From the NCBI RefSeq assembly GCF_014805625.2, contig NW_023998457.1, forward strand, positions 5,378,218 through 5,442,217: 64,000 nucleotides of DNA, read 5' to 3'. Below the pieces are notes generated by a model, which saw nothing but the letters and a program-made list of their open reading frames with translations, did not search any database and was not told where the DNA came from. The stretch comes from Glossina fuscipes. Lineage: Eukaryota > Arthropoda > Insecta > Diptera > Glossinidae. Of this stretch, positions 23,992 to 34,959 are shown piece by piece; position 1 is the first letter of the stretch, and every line of letters starts with the position of its first letter. A program made the translations under genes and the position numbers.

Positions 23992-25482
23992 ATGTCGTTT
24001 ATTATAGATTTGAAGAGAGTGTGTTTAATATGCCTACAAACGGGAAAATTAATGCGCGATATATTTGGGCAAGATGAAGAAAATCCTGAATTGCAAATAT
24101 CATTTAAAATTGGAGTTTGTTCAAATATGAAACTGGATTCGAAAAACAAACGGTTGCCTGATAAAATTTGTGAGTCTTGCCTGGACGAACTTCAGATTGC
24201 TTGGCACTTCCATCAAAAGTGTGAAACAGCTTTAGCGATATTCCGCCTGATATTGCGAGATGCAGATGATACAGACATCTTAGCAGCAGAGAAAATTAAA
24301 GTGCCAGAAGGACTGACAATAAAATGTGTGGAAACGGAGACCAAAAATTTCTGTACGACTACTAGCTCTCGCGAAGCCGAAATATATGAAGATGAGCCAA
24401 TTAAGAGTGACGAGCTAGAACGGGAAAATAAGTTTGATTTCCATGCGGAAACTAAAAAATTGGAAAGCGAAGATGACGATCACATTAGCTCAGCAGTCAC
24501 CAGCCCTTATCAGGCCGAAGAGTACGTGGAATATTATAACTCCGAAGACGTTATAAATGAGGAAGCTGGGGCTGAGATCATTGTGGAAATCCAGGAGGAA
24601 AACTTTAAAACCAATACACTACATTCATTCAAAGAAGAAGGTCCATCTGCAAGAAGCTGTAGTAGCAAATTTAATAAATATTTGGAAGATAATAATGATG
24701 CACTGGTTACTGATAATCCTGAAATTGACAAACAATCAACATCCGCACGCCATACTAGAGAACGTCCCCGAAAATATTACTTTAATACTGACGAGAGCAA
24801 TTTAAATCCGTCACATTCAGGCCCTGATGATAGCCGAAATCAAAATGAAGACAATATTAAAACGCCGGCGATGACAATACGTCAAGTGCGTACGCATGAA
24901 AGTAAAGTGTCCCCATCGAATTCCCCGCCGTCAGAAATATGTGAAATTTGCGGTAATAAATATCGTTACCAGCACGCTTTAAAGACTCACATGAAACGAC
25001 ACAATAATGATAAGCAGTTTTCCTGCGAAATGTGCGATAAAGCTTTTATATCTCATGTTGAATTACGCCGCCACATTCGTGTACATACCGGCCATAAGCC
25101 GTATGCTTGTCAATATTGCGACCGCCGTTTCTCGGATTTCGGATCTCGAATTAAGCATGAACGGACACATACTGGTGAACGACCATACAGCTGTAGCACA
25201 TGCGGTAAAAGTTTTGCTTATGCTCATGTTTTATCGGTACACTATCGTACTCACACTGGCGAAAAGAAATTTCGTTGCGATCAATGTGATAAGGGTTTTA
25301 CGAAGAAGTCATATCTCCTAAGACACATGCACCATCATGCCCGAGCCAATGAAGAGGCCATTTTAACAACCGAATTCATCGAAGGAAGTGAAGAAATGAA
25401 TGAAGATGAAGACGGTACGGAAATTCACGTATTGATGGGCGACCATAATGATGGCGATGAATTCGTCGTAAATGTTAGATAA
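23992..25482 (+). CDS. ZAD domain C2H2 zinc-finger protein (single exon)
   Basis: Predicted nuclear DNA-binding transcription factor of the insect ZAD-zinc-finger family. The open frame extends upstream to 23920, but the first ATG is at 23992 in a good fly context (AAAATG). It opens MSFIIDLKRVCLIC, the usual beginning of a ZAD, giving 496 residues. The ZAD occupies about residues 11-85, with zinc ligands C11, C14, C60 and C63. An acidic, low-complexity linker runs to about residue 315. Five C2H2 fingers follow (about 317-449), with TGHKP, TGERP and TGEKK linkers between the later ones. An acidic tail ends the protein. ZADs are known to dimerise, and linked finger arrays bind DNA. There are no introns. 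Candidate AATAAA signals lie at 25548, 25759, 25763 and 25868. No promoter motif was recognised, and an R2 repeat block ends about 150 bp upstream. The family is large, so no orthologue or symbol is assigned. Confidence 0.93.
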   Translation: MSFIIDLKRVCLICLQTGKLMRDIFGQDEENPELQISFKIGVCSNMKLDSKNKRLPDKICESCLDELQIAWHFHQKCETALAIFRLILRDADDTDILAAEKIKVPEGLTIKCVETETKNFCTTTSSREAEIYEDEPIKSDELERENKFDFHAETKKLESEDDDHISSAVTSPYQAEEYVEYYNSEDVINEEAGAEIIVEIQEENFKTNTLHSFKEEGPSARSCSSKFNKYLEDNNDALVTDNPEIDKQSTSARHTRERPRKYYFNTDESNLNPSHSGPDDSRNQNEDNIKTPAMTIRQVRTHESKVSPSNSPPSEICEICGNKYRYQHALKTHMKRHNNDKQFSCEMCDKAFISHVELRRHIRVHTGHKPYACQYCDRRFSDFGSRIKHERTHTGERPYSCSTCGKSFAYAHVLSVHYRTHTGEKKFRCDQCDKGFTKKSYLLRHMHHHARANEEAILTTEFIEGSEEMNEDEDGTEIHVLMGDHNDGDEFVVNVR

Positions 25483-25882
25483 GTTTTGCAAGTAAGAAAT
25501 GAAAATGAAACGAAAAAGAGAAATATTGACTTTAAGCGGTATAAACAATAAACAAAGAAAAAAAGGAAAACCAGTAAAAAAAAAAAACTTTAAGAAAGAG
25601 AAAAGAGGAGCGAATTGAAACAAAAATTTGTTTCGTTTCGATAAAGTTTATGTAAACTAAACGAATATAAGAAACAGAAAGTTTGACGGAAAGAAGAACG
25701 AAAGAATGTAAATTCTTGAAGATACAAGGAAAATAGAAATGTCAGTTAGCAGAGAAAAAATAAATAAAGGAATTCGTTTATGCTCAAGAACAATAATGAT
25801 AGTAAAAGGTGTAGACAATGGACCGCAAGGGTTCCATGCGTTTATTAGCCAAAACTATTTCATTTAAAATAAAGCTCTTTTA

Positions 25883-26019
25883 CGACAATTGAAAAAAAAA
25901 AGAAAACATTTTTTCTGCGCAAGTTCCCTATTCTGCCAAGCTTGTTCGATTTTAAGAGAAATCATTATTAAATTAAAACCAGAGAATTGAAATAAATGCT
26001 TTCGCAGAGTGAGTGTGTG
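25883..26019. other. Region beyond the ZAD gene
   Basis: Follows the last candidate polyadenylation hexamer. A-rich, with nothing recognised. Confidence 0.3.
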
Positions 26020-26640
26020 TATTGGTACTTACACTTATCGTTTGTACTGAGGGTCACTGCTTGGCGTATGCCAAAGAAGTAACTGTTGACTTTCTACACT
26101 AAAAGCAGGATTTTCAGATGCCCATGCACTAGTTACAAAAAAGCGTTGGATGGAGATGGTATTTTCTTGCAAATTAAAACTGGTTTTGCGCAGATGAAAG
26201 CTAAGATTAGTTCGAGTTTGGAGAATAGTCTGATATGAGTCTGAGTATCTACAGAAAAGGGATAACCAGGATAATCGTGGTCTCCAGAGAATTACAAAGT
26301 AAACATTTGCAGCAAAACGAGGAAGTTGGTGGGAACATTGCTGGGGTGCGGAACTAGATGTCTGTCGGTCAAGTGGCTATTCAACAAAATGAAAGCAAAA
26401 TTGGTTAACATGGAGCACCAATATAACGTGCACGTTTGACGCTTGAGCTGATTTGACGTTATAGTGAGTGGCTTGCCAGATGGCATTGAAAACTTCGAAG
26501 AGTTCGTTTGTGGATTTACAACACTACTATTATTTAACCAATTAGAAGATGGGTTTAGTACAGCATACATGCGCAATACGGTTACGGTGCGGTATGCCAA
26601 AGATACTTCCATTAAGTTGAGTCTCTCTTTAGAAATCTCA
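26020..26640 (-). pseudogene. Possible decayed coding sequence, family unknown
   Basis: A 106-codon minus-strand frame (26612-26292, for example KFSMPSGKPLTITSNQLKRQ) is followed after a stop and a frameshift by another coherent frame (LSFHLRKTSFNLQENTISIQ, then RFFVTSAWASENPAFSVESQ) that stops near 26034. The combined length of about 600 bp with little interruption is unusual here, but no domain is recognisable. Confidence 0.25.
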
Positions 26641-26689
26641 ATTTCTTACCTTCGATGAATGCAAATAATAATTTAAGTAGGCGATAACA

Positions 26690-26950
26690 ACACATTTCGT
26701 TCCCTGGCCACGCCTGTAAGACTGGCCATTCGAATTATCAAACCTTTGATTGTATGAAAATTGGCAAGGCAAGCGGACAGACATCCTGAAAGCGATTAAA
26801 ATAATTCTGAATAGGCCAATATAACAGGAGATGCGAATCAATTTGAAGTCTCTCTGGATGTTATATATATATATATACGCACATAGTTAATATATGTTGT
26901 AGCACAAGCTTGTAGGGTATAAAAATTACGATGTCACTCTATAAAATATT
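26690..26950 (-). repeat. R1/R2-like fragment with (TA)n
   Basis: GGCCACGCCTG near 26707 (R2-like), GCGGACAGACATCCTGAAAG, CTGGATGTTATATATATATA and TTGTAGGGTATAAAAATT (reverse R1 end). Confidence 0.4.
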
Positions 26951-27339
26951 ACAAAGTTTTATATTATCTTGAGCTGACAAACGATATTCCCGCTAAGTAG
27001 AGGATAAAGATAACCTTAAAAATTTTCCGTCATAGTATCTGTTATTTTGAGCTATGGCAAATTTGCTTAATTGTGTAAAACATGTTTACTGACGCGAATA
27101 ACTTTTAATGAATGTTTTTGCGGTTGTTAAACAAAATTTAAATGAGCCATTGCCATTTGTATATGTACATAGCAAACCACTCAATAAGTATCCGGTTTAA
27201 CACATGTATGTCAACATTATTGGCAATTTTATATGATTTCTGAATATACCTAATTCTCTTTTTACACTACAGATCCGTTGCCAAAAAATTCGTGTAAAAA
27301 GATAACCCTTTTGCTTTTTAACACGTGTTAAGTTAAATT
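26951..27339. other. Intergenic, nothing recognised
   Basis: AT-rich with no motif. Confidence 0.3.
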
Positions 27340-27615
27340 TCGTATATGACACTCGAAAGTCGAAAAGATAGATTCCGTGAACGGCCAATATCATAAAGAT
27401 ACCGTGGATGCTGAAAAGTGTTGTCGCCTTAATTCGGAATTTGAAGTTGTTCCAAAAAACATAAAAAAAAGTGCACAAAGACCGAAAAATGAAATTCCGC
27501 GGGATAGCTGATATCCCAAAGATATCGAAAAGCAGTCGCTTCACCATTTTGCATGTACATTTATCCGTGAGAAAGATTTGTTCGAAGTGGGCGCAGTGTT
27601 TGTTCACTTTTGACC
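27340..27615 (+). pseudogene. Relic of an unrecognised coding sequence, copy 1
   Basis: Plus-strand frame from about 27360 to the TGA at 27611-27613, with a single internal stop (27508-27510). It includes SVNGQYHKDTVDAEKCCR, SEFEVVPKNIKKSAQRPKNE and, after the stop, YPKDIEKQSLHHFACTFIRE and KDLFEVGAVF. The same order of motifs occurs at 56221-56460. Conservation of protein-level motifs in two diverged copies argues that it once coded. The 154-codon minus-strand frame here is its antisense shadow. No family recognised. Confidence 0.5.
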
Positions 27616-28979
27616 AAAAGCAACAACTTTTTTGAACCCATTTATATGAAATAAAAATCAATTTTCCTCAATAGATTCCAGAGAGAGAGAGAGTCAAATC
27701 CGCAATCAGACGAGTGAATACCAATCAACCGAAGCCATCGACGACGTTCGTGCTTTGGTATGTGCTTAATATAATATTTATCGACTATCTTGAAAAGGGC
27801 CAAAGGATCAGTAGTGAATATTATAAGCATGCGTTTGAATCACGAAATCGCAAGAAAAAAGACAGCAAGTTAGATCGGAGACTTATTGAGTGACGTAATA
27901 TAGAGCATTTGCACGCAGGCATCTGTTTATATTGAAAATTTGATCAGTCATTTCACATCACATGAATATTTAATAAATTTGATGACTTGACATAATGTTT
28001 ATACGCACATTTCATGTCATTTTTCCATACAAAATATATTTATTTATAATTATTGTTATAATAGAATGCAGAATATTTTACACTTTTGCCTGGCTTTAAT
28101 CAAAAATAATGTTTCAATGTTAATAAATGAGTGAAAATAGATTATCACCGAGAATAAATGACAAATACGAGCGACCGTAGGTAAAATACCATATAAATGT
28201 GAATGTTTATGTATGCATGTGTTTGAATGTGTGCATGAATTTGATTGTTATTTAGATGCTTTTTATTGGAAAACATTTTGAATTGTCAAACACCATCAAA
28301 AATGGTAAGCCGCACGTAGGTATCCGATTGCTAGCCAACAACGAAAATCCACAACAAAGTCAGCAAATTTGTATAATAGAGTGCTGGGATAATAATAAAA
28401 ACTCACGGTTAACCTTTAATATTAAAGGGCGAGCAAAGCATTGAAGCGATACGATGGGAAAGCGTACAAAAACGAAAAATTCAAACGAATTTCATAAACT
28501 ACTGAACTTATTACTATTCCACTTGATGAAAGAAAAGAAAGTAAAGGAAACGCATGGAGGGAAAATGAACAGTCATGTCTTACATAAAATTTGATACTGA
28601 TTCTTGACACTGGGAATACTACCTTACTACCGTATGCTTTGTATAGCATAAAGAATTTATTAAATAATATGAGTTTGCTGGCTGCAAGTACACATTTCAG
28701 CCATATATACGTTATTACGAATTACAAGAAAAGATCGTTATTCAAAACCAATGGAAAGTTAACAGTTCCACTTACAAAGTAAACAATTTCTTACCGCATA
28801 TTTCAGCTCGGGCGCCTAGGCATATAAGATAAAGTAAATGATAAACAATCTCGTAGGCTATCAATCAGAAAGCAAGCACCAAAGGTACAGTGAACACAGT
28901 TATATTGCACTATATAGTGTTCATAAGCAATGGAGGTCGAAGTAATCTTATATAATATATCAATACTTGTAAGGTATAA
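27616..28979. other. Intergenic, nothing recognised
   Basis: Frames of 60-75 codons with no motif. Nothing else recognised. Confidence 0.3.
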
Positions 28980-29060
28980 TCTATTGCACTAAGAGTCGAA
29001 CCCACGACCACTAACTTGTCAGTTGTGAGTCTTACTTTCTGGACTAAGTGGTAGCTTATG
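28980..29060 (-). repeat. Pol III promoter-like tRNA-related sequence (not a functional tRNA)
   Basis: Minus strand carries GTGGGTTCGACTC (close to a B-box) about 45 nt after TTAGTCCAGAAAG (A-box-like). The T stem and acceptor stem do not pair, so it is not a working tRNA. It may be a tRNA pseudogene or head of another SINE. Confidence 0.35.
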
Positions 29061-29274
29061 GCGTAAATGCGGGAAATTCGTCTCTTGCTATCCAAACAAT
29101 TGGGAAAGTTTCGTTTATTTATAAAAATAATCAAATTGTATGCATACGACAAAGGGCAAACAATATTGCTTCGGGTACAAACTAGCCGCAATTGTTGAAG
29201 AATACCCATAAAAGTGTAAGGAGGTATTTCTGGTAGAGTTTTACATACATTGCTGAACGATGAGATTTATATTC

Positions 29275-30060
29275 AATTAGTCAAAACATTTGTGAACCTA
29301 AAGAAGTAAGCATCGGAAACCCCACAGGATAGTATCCTTCATTAGCACCAAATTCGAAATCAACTTAAGCATATCCGTCTGTTCATCTGTCCGCCTGTGT
29401 AATGCCTGTAGTAAACATTTTCCTTGTCATAAATATGGGCGTGTCAACTTTAACGTTGGCAAGACCATAATAAGTTCTTTTATGAAAATTGGTATTGAAA
29501 TTGGAGCAAATCGGTGGAAGAGCACGCCTACAGTACAGGGTAAACTGAGAACACCTCTCTTATCAAATGTATTAAAAAATTTTCGTTTTACTGAAAATTT
29601 ACAAGCTTCTGTAGAAAAATCTACCTGAACGCACATTCTACGGCAGACGCTGCAGTCCTTGTGCATAAATGGGATAAATTTGAGATGATGCGCGCCTACC
29701 CAAAAATTTAATTTTGTTTTTAATGCCTTTATAAGATGCAAAAGCCGGCTTCAAAACCCCATAAAGTATATAAATTCCTGGCTAGTTTCAAACTCGGAAT
29801 GCACCTAAGCATGTCGGTTCGTTCATCTGTCTATCTGTCCGTCTGTGCAATCACGTAGTATCTGCAGTAAACGTAGTATCTGTTGTCATGTCCGCAAAAA
29901 TGAAGATATCGCCTACGAATTTGCAAAAACCTTTAATAGTCAGTTCGGTCAACGGACAAGCCTATTACACCAACAGGCCTATGCAAGAAAAACTGTGAAC
30001 ACCTTTGCTTTCCGTATTTGTGTTTTGTTACTCATAAAGTACAATCCATACACCATATAA
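29275..30060 (+). repeat. R2 dispersed repeat, two tandem units
   Basis: Units start at about 29317 (ACCCCACAGGATAGTATCC) and 29757 (ACCCCATAAAGTATATAAAT). Each has a GTCCGTCTGT-type run (GTTCATCTGTCCGCCTGTG; GTTCATCTGTCTATCTGTCC). The first also has the GCACATTCTACGGCAGACGC block and TGCAGTCCTTGTGCATAAAT. Frames of 104 and 71 codons inside are by-products. Confidence 0.55.
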
Positions 30061-30484
30061 ACTTCCGATTGTGGACCCGATTGTGTCAAGTGCAAACCCG
30101 CTGCATTGCCACACGGTTATTATGCGGGAATAAAATCTGTTCGAAGCACTTTAATTGCCAGCAGAAATACCATATCACTTACTGTTAGGATGAGTTAGAA
30201 TGAACTTATTGCAGGTGTCGTGTCTGTTGGTTGCTTGAAAATTAAGCAAGCTGATTAAGTACCGATATCTGCGGCTTACGCTCTATTCCTTATAAATATC
30301 TTCATGGAAAAGGGGGATATCCAGGTGTAGATAGGAAAAGAAGTTGCAGAAAATCGCCGTCAGTACTTCGACTCTATCTTTAACCCTTAACGCTATATTT
30401 AGCGGGCATAGATAATGTCAACACGAAAAAATGGGGAAGAATTCATCCTGGTCATAGAAATGCCACACATTGATAGATTCTCAA
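30061..30484. other. Intergenic, nothing recognised
   Basis: No motif. Confidence 0.3.
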
Positions 30485-30760
30485 GAATTCTACTCCTATA
30501 ACTTGTAATGAATAGCTGAGTAGTAGTAGTAAAGGTCGCGACATGCAAGTGAGTGCCCGCGCGTTCAAATCTCAGTGCGTTATAATCTATTTGGTCGTAG
30601 TTACGGTAAGTGCTTGAACGTAAAGGTAAAGGCATAAGACTTTCCGTTTATTGTGCGGCTACTACTTCCTAACTCTTTCTCTTGACCTCCCCATTTTGTT
30701 CTGGCCATCATTGTGCCGCATGTATGCTTTAAATGATTGATTGATTAAAAAAAAAAAGGA
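30485..30760 (+). mobile_element. tRNA-derived SINE with A-box and B-box
   Basis: ATAGCTGAGTAGTAG near 30510 fits the Pol III A-box (TRGCNNAGTNGG), and GCGTTCAAATCTC near 30571 fits the B-box (GGTTCRANNCC). The body has GGTAAAGGCATAAGACTTTC and the CT-rich stretch seen in the 22 kb copy. The 3' end is variant, closing with GATTGATTGATT and an A run. This is the clearest copy for the Pol III promoter. Confidence 0.6.
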
Positions 30761-31789
30761 AAAACAAGTGCAAGCAGATACTATTTTCGTATTTCCGATG
30801 CTTTTCCACAATTCAAAAGAGTGCATTCGCAGCGACTAATGTTATGAATACCTAAATAGTACCTACGGAATCCAAAATCACTCAAACGTATAGCTTGATT
30901 ACGATGACTATTACCTTTTTACCTTTCACTCACTAAAACCAGAGCCAATAGTCTTAGGTGCTAATGCTCAGCGTTAAGCTCGCGCTTGACTTGGACTTCT
31001 TTTGTAGGGCAATCGATCGACTTGACTTTTACCCTCGTAACAAAATATTCTTGTAATGCGTTTCAACTAAGACGACCTATTAAGCTTTTTTCGCAGTACT
31101 CCTATTGGCTTCAGAAAACGGGAATAATGTGAAAAATATTTTCAAATCTTAAGCTCTGTGCGGCTTTCTTTTAACCATTTATCATTGTTTTTATCAGTTT
31201 AAATTAGAGCAGGACAAGTTAGTCTTTAACTTCTTCGGATGCTTTATTCACATAAGTGTAGCTATCGACATAACTAACTTTTTAACGCCTTTGCTATAAT
31301 AAATTCCATGCATTATAAATAAATATTCAACATATATTTCTTTGTTAGTCGCATGTAACTAATAACTATTATAATGTGTAATAATATCTTATTGCGATAT
31401 ATTGCTCTCCCATAGGAATTCTTATTGCAAGCATGCAATTACTGAATATTTATTAGAGTTTTACAATCACATTTAGTAAATAACACAAGAGTTAGTGTTG
31501 AATTCTCTCTAATTTATTTGCAACATTATTAATAATAATAAATAATATAATTATATGCAGCTTGAGACGAATCTATGATATTCCTATGATATCTTAGATT
31601 TGAAAAGCGTTTTAATATTATACAATATTTCAAGACAGATACCTAAGGTGGCCTTAGAAAACTTGTATCGTAAGATTTAAATCAATGCCAACTAAGAAGT
31701 GTAAGTTACAATACTTTTGCTTATTGCGAGGAAATTACTTTTATTTTCAGATATGATTTGTGGCCATTACTTCAGAAGAGGGTATTTTC
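30761..31789. other. Intergenic, very AT-rich
   Basis: 31200-31600 is AT-rich, with AATAATAATAAATAAT near 31530. No gene or repeat recognised. Confidence 0.3.
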
Positions 31790-32830
31790 TCATAGGAATT
31801 TTTCTAAGCGTTAGGGGTCAGCCGAAGGTGATTCCCCCCAATAGAGGATAAGAGTCCACCTATTAAGAAGAAGAATTGTGGCGCTGAGCAAGAAAATACA
31901 GATGTTCTTGGTTTTAGCGTCTGCATCTGTCTTGTTGCCTTAATCAGGACCGCACAAAGTCAGAGAGATTACCTGCACATATTGAGCCGGTCATTGTACT
32001 TTTTATACTCCCTATGAGGGACTTGTCGGATTTATTAATTGCTTAAATTGCATAGAAATACGCATCCGTAGCCCTATGAACTTATGTAGCATCTAATGTA
32101 CAGGAAAAAGTACGAATAACATAATACTCATTATCATTCTTTAGTAATCTCTGAATTGACGGCTTATTAGACTAAACTCGAAAGGCTTGTAAGGTAAGCT
32201 CCGTGGCATTATCGTCATCACCCCAAAATCAACTAAGAAAAGAATCCAGCAACTGAAACGGCCTATACCAAAACTGAAGTACTAGATCTGAAAGTTTGGC
32301 TAAAATCCGAGCACTCCTCTTTGGGCATGGCGACGCCTACCTGCATCTCTGACTAATTAATGGGCGCGCAATTGGGATAATCACAAGCTCCTTTAATGCT
32401 TTACGAAGTGTCAGTAGTAAGACTTCAAAGGCAGATTCAGCGGAATTATTCGCGGCGCTATCAACAAGAAATGCAGATATCTCTAGAATTTTAATGTGAC
32501 TACCTGACTTGAAGCTTAATATCACGATGTCCACTGGCATATGAGTTATATTAGCGTGAACCGGCGTGTCCCAGACACTCCCTGTAAATTAGGTGTCCCA
32601 CTACAACTGGGCCGATTTAAACAATCGAATCGATTTAACGTTTACAGCCCCACTCTGTGGAATGTTGAGGCTTATCGTCGCCACTAAATATTCGCCTTTT
32701 GGCGATGTTTGAAAACCACAACCATCCCGATACTTCCCGAAGGCCTCTGCCCAGCAGTGAGGACTTATTATTACAGTTATAAGATTCCCTCCAAAAGAAG
32801 TTCCTCTTCACAGTGTTATACAGGTGAGCG
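31790..32830. other. Composition island, unknown origin
   Basis: About 1 kb richer in GC than both flanks, with a 67-codon minus-strand frame (32540-32337, for example MPVDIVILSFKSGSHIKILE) and no recognisable domain. It could be a decayed transposon or an old exon cluster. Nothing in the sequence decides between these. Confidence 0.25.
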
Positions 32831-33047
32831 GGCCCCTGACTCCAGTGTAACTTAAAATAGAGAATGCAGTAGACCTTCCTATAATACGATATACACGTTT
32901 TATGTTACATAAATCCGTGTTGCACGAGTCACTTAAATTATACAAATACCTGAGCCGTTTACAGACCGAAGCGATTAACTTACAACAATTTTTGTGGCTG
33001 TTGAATAATAAGTGTCTGTTTTAAAAGTTTATCAACTAATTGTTTTA
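32831..33047. other. Intergenic, nothing recognised
   Basis: No motif. Confidence 0.25.
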
Positions 33048-33230
33048 GAAATTGTTGAAGCTGAAGTGGTCACAATGTTTTTACCACGTTGTACGAATCC
33101 AGGTTTTATGAAACCATGTTATAGAGAAGTCCACTACATAGTAACTTTGGGTTCTCGTATGCCTGTATCTACAAATCACAAACAAATGGACAAACCTGCT
33201 GGCTTCAATTATGGATACAGGAATAAGTAA
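33048..33230 (+). CDS. Candidate 3' terminal exon (unconfirmed)
   Basis: Begins after a good acceptor (pyrimidine-rich CTAATTGTTTTAG ending at 33047) and reads EIVEAEVVTMFLPRCTNPGF, MKPCYREVHYIVTLG and ends GFNYGYRNK, with TAA at 33228-33230 and AATAAA overlapping the stop region. No homologue or upstream exon was recognised. Confidence 0.25.
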   Translation, partial: EIVEAEVVTMFLPRCTNPGFMKPCYREVHYIVTLGSRMPVSTNHKQMDKPAGFNYGYRNK

Positions 33231-33729
33231 TAAACATACATCGACATATTAGAGATGAACTTGAAACAACAAATTTTTATGAACTTATTTTAAAGACACA
33301 ATCGCATTAGATATTTGCAAGGGCTTGTAATCGGTATTAAGGATCATCCTAACATTAAATTCCTTGTGTACAAATTGGCCGGCTGTTCATTTTGTCTTAT
33401 TTATGAATGTAATATTGCTTCTATGCAAAAATGCGTAACGTAAATCAAAATCAACTTCATTTCATTGTTCAGTCAATGCTGAAGTTACGTTCGATTTTTA
33501 TTGCCATCAAATACTCGGTTAACTAGTCGATGACATTTAGTACCTTAATTATCTGGCTAATTACTCATCTCGATGATGTAGCTATGTGATTATCTTATCG
33601 CCTTGATGACCTAGCTGACTGATTATCTTAAAGTCTTAATGGGCAAACGCTTGGAAAAGAAATCTCGTAAGCTATTTTCACCGCACATTTTTGTCTAAAC
33701 ATATAGCTTAAAGCATTCGCATTGTGATC
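33231..33729. other. Intergenic, nothing recognised
   Basis: No motif. Confidence 0.3.
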
Positions 33730-34395
33730 TGTTTTGAAAATTAAATCTTTTCCTGAAGCTCTTACTATTCATCAAAATCCTTATATGAAGTGCGGTCGTA
33801 GAAATAGACCCATAGATTCATTTTTATGTCCAATCACTATCGCGAACAAATTTTCGTCATAAAACATTGACAATTAAATATTTTTGTTATGTAAAGGTTC
33901 ACAATTCCTGAAAATCTTTATAAGAAGTTGTATCCAGAATATAAACGCGCGTGGCTCAAAATTCGATAAGACTCATTTCATTGTCAATTTGCTATTATGA
34001 ACTAATTTTCGCCATGCACTATTAAAATTTATATTTCTTTTAAGATTCAGCGTTCGTAGGAAAGGTTATATGAGAAGCAGTTCAAAAAATTGGCCCAGCC
34101 GAACCAAATTTTTCGTACCAGTGTCTTTTGTCGAAAAATTTGGAAAATTACAATTTTGCGACATTTCAAACCAAGGCGTTATATGGTGCTTGGTCGAAAG
34201 GGTGGACCGGTGCAAATCATCTTGAATAGCGCTCATCTTTTGGACAAAGTATGTCATCAAAATATCTTAAAAATTTGGGATCAATAGGTTGAACACAAAC
34301 CTATATCGACACACATCAATCGAGCATACACACAGATAGACGGGTAGACAGTCTGAGATCGAAGTCGTTTAGGGTATAAAAATCCAGATTGCATC
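33730..34395 (-). repeat. R1 dispersed repeat copy
   Basis: Reverse R1: ATAGACCCATAGATTC, GAATATAAACGCGCGTGG, GGTTATATGAGAAGCAG, CGTTATATGGTGCTTGG, GGTGCAAATCATCTTG and TTTAGGGTATAAAAATCC at the end. Overlapping opposed frames of 64-65 codons are by-products. Confidence 0.55.
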
Positions 34396-34959
34396 TGATA
34401 TCCGGTTCTTAAAGTATATTTCAGTTGTATACGTAAGTGGCGAGTCTCTATGAATATTTGCTTCTAACAAAGATTTATGTATTCATTTAACGTACGATAG
34501 TCCTCGAGCTTGACATCAATGTGAACGGAAAGGTAAACCAAAGCATCTCGTTGAATTTCGTTGCGAAATTATGCATAGACGCTTGACATAGTCAAAATTG
34601 TTTTACATGCATACATGATACATATCATTTATATTGTGGTCGATGGTAGTGTTAATATTTTATGGTGATAAATGCTTGTTACCTATGAATAAATATAATG
34701 TGTACGCATTTATGATATCTAATGCATTGATGGTGTTACGTATACAAAATAATTACAAATTTTAATGCAAATATTGTTTATATAGCCAGAAAAGAGATAA
34801 ATGAATACAAATGAATTATTCAAAATTGCTTTTACACTGAGGTTGTGATTGCTTCTTCCTCTTCTTTCTGGGAATTTAGCTAAAGATACGCAAAAACCTA
34901 GAATTAATCATATCTTTCCTTTTGTACACTTTCGCAAATGTTGTACGAGGAGTATTAAC
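34396..34959. other. Intergenic, nothing recognised
   Basis: No motif. Confidence 0.3.

Noticed and set aside
25007..25321. 104-codon ORF in another frame of the ZAD gene
   Set aside because: Overlaps the finger array, whose C2H2 pattern is unmistakable in the main frame.
27197..27661. 154-codon minus-strand ORF
   Set aside because: Antisense shadow of the plus-strand relic that is matched at 56.2 kb. The minus frame is rich in Phe/Lys/Ile without motifs and is not conserved in the second copy.
28985..29060. Functional tRNA gene on the minus strand
   Set aside because: T and acceptor stems do not pair and no CCA-side geometry fits. At best a pseudogene or SINE head.
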